From Acidimicrobiia bacterium (GTDB lineage Bacteria; Actinomycetota; Acidimicrobiia; Spongiisociales; JAHEDJ01), in NCBI GenBank assembly GCA_030598025.1, contig JAUVQS010000033.1, forward strand, positions 1-12,361: 12,361 bases of DNA, in the 5' to 3' direction. Every line of letters begins with the position of its first letter. The first letter of the stretch is position 1. Below, one piece after another: positions 7,664 to 12,361 of this stretch. A program made the translations under genes and the position numbers. Below the pieces are notes generated by a model that worked only from the letters and a program-made list of their open reading frames with translations, was not told where the DNA came from and made no database searches.

Positions 7664-7703
7664 GTACTAAGTACCACGTACCACGTACCAGGTACCGAGT
7701 ACC
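7662..7703. repeat. Heptanucleotide tandem array, consensus ANGTACC, six units
   Basis: Six units of exactly 7 bp. GTAC is invariant and begins at 7664, 7671, 7678, 7685, 7692 and 7699. The other three positions vary (mostly A, then A/C/G, before GTAC, and C after it). The first unit shares two bases with the TAA stop of the E2 gene. Because GTAC is its own reverse complement, the RNA can fold end to end (7664 with 7702): three GTAC/GTAC stems, separated by 2x2 internal loops, with a 3-nt loop at 7682-7684. The array fills almost the whole 45-bp gap between the convergent E2 and regulator genes. Confidence 0.9.
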
Positions 7704-7728
7704 CGACCTCAATCTGTCGGGTGTTTCT
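7701..7728 (+). terminator. Probable rho-independent terminator of the dehydrogenase operon
   Basis: ACCCGAC (7701-7707) pairs with GTCGGGT (7716-7722) around an 8-nt loop, followed by GTTTCT (7723-7728), a modest U-rich tail. The 5' arm overlaps the end of the heptad array, and the stem can be lengthened by wobble pairs. The TGA stop of the opposing regulator gene (7709-7711) lies in the loop, so the hairpin is shared by both transcripts. On the minus strand no U-run follows, so termination is best supported for the plus strand. Confidence 0.5.
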
Positions 7729-9151
7729 CGAGGAACTGGTATATCTCGGTCATGTCCACGCCGGGGAAGGTTCCGGCGGGCAGGGCAGCCAACACGTGTG
7801 AATGGGGCCGTGCAGACGGCCAGACCATTCCCTCCCACCTGGCGATGAGATCCTGGGGTGGGCGCCGGCAGCAGTCACCATCGGGACAAGATGAGGCGGT
7901 GTGGTTGTCTGTGTCGCGCCCTCGAAACCACTTGGCCTGATCGAATGTTGTGCCGACCGTCACGGCATGTAATGGTTCCCGATCGGCTTCAACGTGGGTT
8001 GACGACCAGAACGTCCCTCGCGGAGTATCGGTGTACTGATCGTGGATTGAGAACTTGTCTCTCGATTGGAAGACCATGCGGGTTCCCCAATGCCTGCACA
8101 GCCGCTGGCCTTCGATCGCACCGTCTGGATCGGCCGGGAACGGAACGTGGTCGTTCTCATAAGCCTTCCATATGATCCCATCTTCATCCGAGCGGATCAT
8201 GTGCACCGTGAGATCGAGGTGCTTCGTTGCCAGATTCGTGAAACGGTGGGCGGCCATCTCATAGGAAACGTAGAAGCGTTCCTTGAGGTCCTCGACGCTG
8301 AGATCGCGATCGTATCGAGCTGCACTGAGGAAGGGCACGGCCGCCGACTCCGGGACGAGCACGGCACCAGCGAAGTAGTTGGCCTCGAGGCGTTGGCGAA
8401 GGAAGTCGCCGAAGCCAGTCGGGTCGGTGTGGCCGAGCACGAAATGCCCCAGTGTCTGCAGCACCACGGAACGGGCCGCCCTGGTGCGCAAAGCGTTGCG
8501 TTGGGGGATGAAGATGCGATTGTCGTGCAGATCGGTGACCGATCGCACCGCATGGGGGATATCGCCCGCCGAGTGAATGGTGAACCCGAAGTGTGAGGCC
8601 AGATCGAGGAGGTTGCGCTGTGAGAGAGCACCGGAAGCCGTGTATCCGATGCTGGTGAGAGCCTCCCTGCTCAGCAACTCGATCTCCACGAAGTGGTTGC
8701 CCAGGAGTCTTTGGTGCCGACGAAGGTTGGCGTTTTCTTTCCTGGCTTCTTCCGGGGTCGCCGCCCGCACTTGAGCACGATCTTTCAGGCCCTCGAACAG
8801 GCCGACGATCGTCTCCAGTACGTCGTCGGGAAGTCGGGCCGACGCCTTGAGATCAGGCAACGCCAGTTCGCGGTACAGCGCTTCGCTCTGGATCCGCGCC
8901 AGAGAGATCTCGAGCCGGGCTCGTTTCGATGGGGGAGTTGGATCAAGAAGATCTGCCACCGACACATCGAGTGATGAAGCGAGCGTTGAGATCAACGACA
9001 ACTTCGGCTCCCTCTTGCCGTTCTCGATCGTTGAGAGGTAGGGCGCCGGCTTCCCGATTCGGGCTCCGAGGTCGTCGAGTGTCAGTCCGGCTTCCTTGCG
9101 GAAATGCCGAAGCCGATGTCCGAAAACCAACGGATCGATCTGGTCGCTCAA
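7709..9151 (-). CDS. ramB: RamB-like transcriptional regulator (XRE HTH plus IrrE/DUF955-like domain)
   Basis: Probable DNA-binding regulator of acetate and glyoxylate metabolism. The 480 residues match the roughly 475-480 of actinobacterial RamB/ScfR-type proteins. An XRE helix-turn-helix lies at about 11-70 (LRHFRKEAGLTLDDLGARIGKPAPYLSTIENGKREPKLSLI). After a helical linker (about 75-165) comes an IrrE/DUF955-like region (about 165-310) with RLEANYFAGAVLVP, the second conserved block of that fold. The C-terminal DUF2083-like part has a Cys cluster (C422, C427, C428). The zinc-protease motif HExxH is degraded to QTLGH (232-236), so peptidase activity is unlikely. The start is a TTG with AGGAG (positions 9161-9165 on the other strand) 9 nt upstream; no in-frame ATG fits. 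The gene is divergent from malate synthase. RamB binding of aceA/aceB promoters is known in Corynebacterium; the same role here is inferred from context. Confidence 0.85.
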   Translation of the reverse strand: MSDQIDPLVFGHRLRHFRKEAGLTLDDLGARIGKPAPYLSTIENGKREPKLSLISTLASSLDVSVADLLDPTPPSKRARLEISLARIQSEALYRELALPDLKASARLPDDVLETIVGLFEGLKDRAQVRAATPEEARKENANLRRHQRLLGNHFVEIELLSREALTSIGYTASGALSQRNLLDLASHFGFTIHSAGDIPHAVRSVTDLHDNRIFIPQRNALRTRAARSVVLQTLGHFVLGHTDPTGFGDFLRQRLEANYFAGAVLVPESAAVPFLSAARYDRDLSVEDLKERFYVSYEMAAHRFTNLATKHLDLTVHMIRSDEDGIIWKAYENDHVPFPADPDGAIEGQRLCRHWGTRMVFQSRDKFSIHDQYTDTPRGTFWSSTHVEADREPLHAVTVGTTFDQAKWFRGRDTDNHTASSCPDGDCCRRPPQDLIARWEGMVWPSARPHSHVLAALPAGTFPGVDMTEIYQFLEKHPTD

Positions 9152-9312
9152 GATCAGTCACTCCTGTCAATAACGATAAGAAAGTCCAATATTACTCCCG
9201 CAAAACTCTACCGCGAGCCATTAAAACAGAAGAAGATGCCTTCTTAGGAAGGAAGAAGATACCTTCTGTGCCAGAACGTGATCTGTTCCTGAGGATCAGG
9301 GAGGATGGAAAA
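9152..9312. promoter_or_regulatory. Divergent control region between ramB and malate synthase
   Basis: A 161-bp non-coding region, visibly richer in A+T than the flanking genes, from which ramB is read leftward and the glyoxylate operon rightward. It holds the ramB ribosome site (9161-9165) and the malate synthase ribosome site (AGGGAGGA, 9298-9305). A pair of 16-bp direct repeats with internal dyads lies at 9229-9267. No convincing -35/-10 pair could be settled by eye: TATTAC (9190-9195) is a possible -10 on the plus strand, and a weak TATCGT-type box is possible on the minus strand. A shared operator for autoregulation and glyoxylate control would be expected here. Confidence 0.6.
9229..9267. 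repeat. Two direct repeats carrying AGAAG-N4-CTTCT dyads, 23 bp apart
   Basis: A 16-bp word occurs at 9229-9244 and 9252-9267 with one difference (G9238/A9261). Each copy contains the inverted repeat AGAAG-N4-CTTCT (9231-9244 and 9254-9267). A third dyad of the same geometry, CCTTC-N4-GAAGG (9239-9252), bridges them. The 23-bp period is about two helical turns, placing both sites on the same DNA face. This is the layout of a tandem operator for a dimeric regulator. The candidates are the adjacent RamB-like protein or an unlinked regulator. Confidence 0.7.
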
Positions 9313-10896
9313 ATGGGTGACGGTATCGAAGTGCGGGGATCTCGGGGTGATGGCCGAATACTCACCGACGAGGCAGTTGCCTTCGTTGCAGATCTGCAGC
9401 GTCGTTTCAATCCGCGTCGACAGGAGTTGCTGGCGGCGCGGGCCGAGCGGCAGTTGCGGATCGACGCGGGTGAAATGCCCGATTTCCTCGAAGAGACCAA
9501 AGACGTCCGCGAAGCCGATTGGACCGTTGCTTCGATTCCGACTGATCTCGCCGACCGGCGAGTCGAAATCACCGGGCCGGTCGAACGAAAGATGATGATC
9601 AACGCCCTCAATTCGGGTGCGAAGGTGTTCATGGCCGACTTCGAGGACTCGAGCACCCCGAACTGGGCGAACACGATCGACGGCCAGGTGAATCTGATCG
9701 ATGCCCATGAGCGGACGATCACTTTCGAGAACCCGGACGGGAAGAGGTATGAGCTGAACGACGAGACTGCCACGTTGCTCGTTCGCCCCCGTGGTTGGCA
9801 TCTCATCGAGAAGCACGTTCTGGTCGACGGTGAGCCGATCTCGGCCGGCCTCTTCGACTTCGGGATGTACATGTTCCACTCGGCGAAGCGGGCGATGGCG
9901 GCCGGAACCGGCCCATATTTCTACTTGCCAAAGCTGGAGAGTCATCTCGAGGCACGGCTGTGGAACGACGTGTTCCTGGCCGCGCAGGATGATCTGGGAA
10001 TCCCGGCAGGCACGATTCGGGCGACGGTCTTGATCGAGACGGTCCTGGCCGCATTCGAGATGGATGAGATCCTGTTCGAGTTGCGTGAGCATTCTGCGGG
10101 ACTCAATGCCGGCCGCTGGGACTACATCTTCAGCGTCATCAAGAAGTTCAGAAACCACCACGATCTGATCCTTCCCGATCGTGTGCAGATAACGATGACG
10201 GTCCCATTCATGCGGGCGTACACCGAATTGCTGGTGAAGACCTGCCACCGCCGCGGCGCCCACGCGATGGGCGGCATGGCCGCCTTCATCCCCAACCGGC
10301 GTGATCCCGAGGTCACCGAGCGGGCCCTTCGCAGTGTCCGCGACGACAAACTGCGGGAGGCAGGTGACGGATTCGACGGAACCTGGGTCGCCCATCCCGA
10401 CCTAGTCACGACCGCCATGGATGTGTTTGACGAGGTGCTCGGCGATCGCCCAAACCAGATCGATCGCCGGCGGGACGAGGTCGAAATCGTCGCCGGGCAA
10501 CTGCTCGACACCAGCGTTGAGGGTGGGAAGGTCTCGGAACAAGGAGTCCGCACCAACGTGAGGGTTGGCATCGAGTACATGGCTTCCTGGTTGCGTGGCA
10601 ACGGCGCCGCCGCTCTTTACAACCTCATGGAGGACGCGGCGACGGCCGAGATCTCACGAAGCCAGATATGGCAGTGGGTGCATAACGGCGTCCAACTCGA
10701 CGATGGGCGCACCCTCACGGCGGACCTGGTCGACGAGATCACCGACGGCGAGATGAAGAACATCCGGCAAATGGTTGGTGATGAGTTCTTCGCCGGAGGC
10801 CTCTACGAGGAGTCGCGACAGCTGTTTGAGACCGTCGCCATCGCGCCGGACTTCCAGGAATTCTTGACATTACCGGCCTACGAACTGATTGATTGA
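9313..10896 (+). CDS. aceB: Malate synthase A
   Basis: Condenses glyoxylate with acetyl-CoA to malate, the second step of the glyoxylate shunt. From the ATG at 9313 it has 527 residues, the size of type A enzymes and far shorter than type G (about 720). The family signature REHSAGLNAGRWDYIF is at 258-273. RPRGWHL (about 158-164) carries the catalytic arginine. E242 (LIETVLA) and D270 are the expected Mg ligands, and D441 in LMEDAATAEISRSQ is the expected catalytic base. The frame is open upstream to 8929, but ATG 9313 is chosen because AGGGAGGA lies 7 nt upstream and the enzyme then has normal length; the upstream extension overlaps ramB and encodes no conserved sequence. It is 10 nt from the next gene, so the two form an operon. 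Confidence 0.95.
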   Translation: MGDGIEVRGSRGDGRILTDEAVAFVADLQRRFNPRRQELLAARAERQLRIDAGEMPDFLEETKDVREADWTVASIPTDLADRRVEITGPVERKMMINALNSGAKVFMADFEDSSTPNWANTIDGQVNLIDAHERTITFENPDGKRYELNDETATLLVRPRGWHLIEKHVLVDGEPISAGLFDFGMYMFHSAKRAMAAGTGPYFYLPKLESHLEARLWNDVFLAAQDDLGIPAGTIRATVLIETVLAAFEMDEILFELREHSAGLNAGRWDYIFSVIKKFRNHHDLILPDRVQITMTVPFMRAYTELLVKTCHRRGAHAMGGMAAFIPNRRDPEVTERALRSVRDDKLREAGDGFDGTWVAHPDLVTTAMDVFDEVLGDRPNQIDRRRDEVEIVAGQLLDTSVEGGKVSEQGVRTNVRVGIEYMASWLRGNGAAALYNLMEDAATAEISRSQIWQWVHNGVQLDDGRTLTADLVDEITDGEMKNIRQMVGDEFFAGGLYEESRQLFETVAIAPDFQEFLTLPAYELID

Positions 10897-10906
10897 AAGG
10901 AACACC

Positions 10907-12199
10907 ATGACCGTCGTCGAACGCGTCCGCACCGAGGCGGAGCAGATTCAGAGTGATTGGGACACCAACCCGCGGTGGGAAGGCATCACACGCGATTACA
11001 CCGCAGAGGATGTCGTCAGGCTGCGTGGGTCTGTTCGAGTCGAGCACAGCCTCGCCCGCCAGGGCGCGGAGCGCCTGTGGGAATTGGTGCGAAGCCGCGA
11101 CTATGTCAACGCCCTGGGCGCACTGACCGGAAATCAGGCTGTGCAGATGGTCAAGGCGGGCCTGGAGTCGATCTACCTATCCGGATGGCAGGTGGCAGGC
11201 GACAACAACCTCTCCGAGCAGGTCTATCCGGATCAGAGTCTCTATCCGGCCAACAGCGCCCCTTCGCTGGTGCGGCGGATCAATAACGCCCTGCGCAGAG
11301 CTGATCAGATCGAATGGTCGGAAGGTAAGGGAGATCATCATTGGATGGCTCCTATTGTCGCCGACGGCGAAGCGGGCTTCGGTGGCCCGCTCAACGTGTT
11401 CGAACTGACGAAGTCGTTCATCGAGGCCGGCGCGGCCGGGGTGCACTTCGAAGATCAGCTCTCTTCTGAGAAGAAATGCGGTCACATGGGTGGCAAGGTG
11501 CTGATTCCCACCAGCCAGGCCATACGTACGCTGAAGTCGGCTCGATTGGCGGCGGATGTCTCGGGAGTGCCTACCGTGATCATGGCCAGAACCGATGCCA
11601 ATGCCGCCGCGCTGCTGACGAGCGACATTGACCCCCGTGATCATGAGTTCACGACGGGAGTGCGCACCGAGGAGGGTTTCTACGAAACGCGGGCCGGCCT
11701 CGATCAGGCCATCGCTCGCGGACTCGCCTATGCGCCCTACGCAGATCTCATCTGGTGTGAGACGGCTCACCCGGATCTGGACGAGGCCCGCCGTTTCGCG
11801 GAAGCGATTCACGCCGAATATCCAGATCAGCTCTTGTCCTACAACTGCTCGCCGTCTTTCAACTGGAAGAAGTATCTCAGTGATGATGAGATTGCCAGTT
11901 TCCAGAAGGAACTCGGGGCGATGGGCTACAAGTACCAGTTCATTACGCTGGCCGGTTTCCATTCGCTCAACGCGGCGATGTTCGACCTGGCGCTCGGATA
12001 CAAGAACGAAGGCATGACTGCCTACGTGAAGGTGCAACAGCACGAGTTCGACATTGAGAAGCGCGGCTACACCGCCACCCGACACCAACGCGAAGTCGGC
12101 GCGGGCTATTTCGACATGGTCGCCATGTCGGTCGGTGAGTCGGCAACTCTGGCACTGGGTGGCTCAACCGAAGACGAGCAGTTCTTCGACGAGCTTTGA
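10907..12199 (+). CDS. aceA: Isocitrate lyase
   Basis: Cleaves isocitrate to succinate and glyoxylate, the first step of the glyoxylate shunt. From the ATG at 10907 it has 430 residues and closely resembles the short actinobacterial enzyme (mycobacterial Icl1, 428 residues). Matching blocks include QSDWDTNPRWEGITRDY near the N-terminus, LSGWQVAGDNN (91-101) and VYPDQSLYPANS (106-117). The active-site loop KKCGH is at 189-193 with catalytic C191, and YNCSPSFNWKK is at 312-322. The longer frame starting at a TTG (10889) is rejected because AAAGGA (10896-10901) is properly spaced from the ATG and the family begins here. Being co-transcribed with aceB gives one transcript for the whole shunt. The final codons and stop form the first unit of a heptanucleotide array, and an opposing ORF overlaps the last 94 bp. 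Confidence 0.97.
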   Translation: MTVVERVRTEAEQIQSDWDTNPRWEGITRDYTAEDVVRLRGSVRVEHSLARQGAERLWELVRSRDYVNALGALTGNQAVQMVKAGLESIYLSGWQVAGDNNLSEQVYPDQSLYPANSAPSLVRRINNALRRADQIEWSEGKGDHHWMAPIVADGEAGFGGPLNVFELTKSFIEAGAAGVHFEDQLSSEKKCGHMGGKVLIPTSQAIRTLKSARLAADVSGVPTVIMARTDANAAALLTSDIDPRDHEFTTGVRTEEGFYETRAGLDQAIARGLAYAPYADLIWCETAHPDLDEARRFAEAIHAEYPDQLLSYNCSPSFNWKKYLSDDEIASFQKELGAMGYKYQFITLAGFHSLNAAMFDLALGYKNEGMTAYVKVQQHEFDIEKRGYTATRHQREVGAGYFDMVAMSVGESATLALGGSTEDEQFFDEL

Positions 12200-12361
12200 G
12201 CCTTGAGCCCTGGGCTTTGAGCCTCGAGTCTTGGGCTCGGCGCCGTGACCCAGACGACGCAGCCGTTGGTCCCCACCGTCCAACCGCTTCTCCCAAGTGG
12301 ATTCACCGCACGGACCCGGTAGTAGAAGGTTCCGTCGGCGAGGGAGCGAACCGCCAGGCCC
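12106..12361 (-). CDS. Fibronectin type III domain protein, 3' part only
   Basis: The frame is open from the right edge of the window to a TAG at 12106-12108; its start lies outside. The first part reads as the end of an FnIII domain: LADGTFYYRVRAVNPLGRSGW has the Y-x-x-R-V-x-A-x-N-x-x-G-x-S core, and a G-strand-like stretch ending VWVTAP follows. After the domain, the frame runs through the heptad array, giving the peptide repeats SPRLEAQ and SPGLKAQ. It then continues for 94 bp antisense to the aceA coding end. FnIII modules are typical of secreted or surface proteins. The domain portion (about 12240-12361) is convincing; whether the low-complexity tail is really translated is uncertain. 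The gene is convergent with aceA. Confidence 0.6.
   Translation of the reverse strand, partial: GLAVRSLADGTFYYRVRAVNPLGRSGWTVGTNGCVVWVTAPSPRLEAQSPGLKAQSSSKNCSSSVEPPSARVADSPTDMATMSK
12191..12239. repeat. Heptanucleotide tandem array, consensus GAGCCTT, seven units
   Basis: Seven contiguous 7-bp units begin at 12191, 12198, 12205, 12212, 12219, 12226 and 12233, with consensus GAGCCTT. Ten positions differ from the consensus and nine of them are transitions, so the RRRYYYY pattern holds in every unit but the last. The first unit contains the last aceA codons and part of its stop. GAGCCC (12205-12210) pairs with GGGCTC (12233-12238), and 12212-12217 pairs with 12226-12231 using wobbles. This gives a hairpin with an 8-nt loop. 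The array lies between convergent genes, or inside the tail of the FnIII ORF. Confidence 0.85.

Noticed and set aside
7662..7703. CRISPR-like or telomere-like interpretation of the heptad arrays.
   Set aside because: The units are 7 bp with no 25-40 bp repeat/spacer alternation, there are no cas genes, and the arrays are internal and only 42-49 bp long.
9194..9204. ACTCCCGCAAA as a Corynebacterium-type RamB box.
   Set aside because: It shares only ACT and GCAAA with the TTTGCAAA-type motif, with the wrong centre and spacing; this is within chance expectation.
8929..9312. N-terminal extension of malate synthase by 128 codons.
   Set aside because: It overlaps ramB and the divergent control region, and it translates to no conserved sequence. 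A good ribosome site precedes ATG 9313, giving the normal 527 residues.
10889..10906. TTG start six codons upstream for isocitrate lyase.
   Set aside because: It overlaps the malate synthase stop region, and AAAGGA is correctly spaced only for ATG 10907; actinobacterial homologues begin at the same point.

Overview
This 12.4 kb window looks like a chromosomal segment of a moderately high-GC actinobacterium (Actinomycetota, possibly Acidimicrobiia-like). The placement is an inference from four things: a 430-residue isocitrate lyase closely resembling the actinobacterial/mycobacterial type, a RamB-type regulator, ATG/GTG/TTG starts, and TANNNT-type -10 boxes sitting almost directly on start codons. 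No mobile element, CRISPR array, tRNA or rRNA is visible. Nearly all coding content is ordinary central metabolism and cell-division machinery; the unusual signals are in the non-coding DNA.

Layout. 1-177: non-coding DNA with two long GC-rich palindromes, then a candidate promoter. 178-2466 (+): ftsK DNA translocase. 2532-4259 (+): membrane-anchored DUF3352-like protein. 4341-7663 (+): three tightly packed genes for the E1-alpha, E1-beta and E2 subunits of a 2-oxoacid (probably pyruvate) dehydrogenase; no E3 gene is present. 7662-7703: heptanucleotide tandem array between convergent genes, running into a probable terminator. 7709-9151 (-): RamB-like regulator (XRE helix-turn-helix plus IrrE/DUF955-like domain). 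9152-9312: divergent promoter region with repeated AGAAG-N4-CTTCT dyads. 9313-10896 and 10907-12199 (+): malate synthase A and isocitrate lyase, the glyoxylate shunt. 12191-12239: second heptanucleotide array, again at a convergent junction. 12106-12361 (-): 3' part of a fibronectin type III protein entering from the right edge.

How the genes fit together. Pyruvate dehydrogenase makes acetyl-CoA, and isocitrate lyase and malate synthase let the cell grow on acetyl-CoA. The gene between them resembles RamB, which in Corynebacterium controls acetate and glyoxylate genes and also aceE of pyruvate dehydrogenase. The window therefore reads as one acetyl-CoA node with its regulator in the middle.

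The least explained signal is a pair of degenerate tandem arrays with a period of exactly 7 bp but unrelated consensus sequences. Each overlaps the stop codon of the last plus-strand gene of a convergent pair. Each can fold into a hairpin. One is also read into the C-terminus of the opposing ORF.
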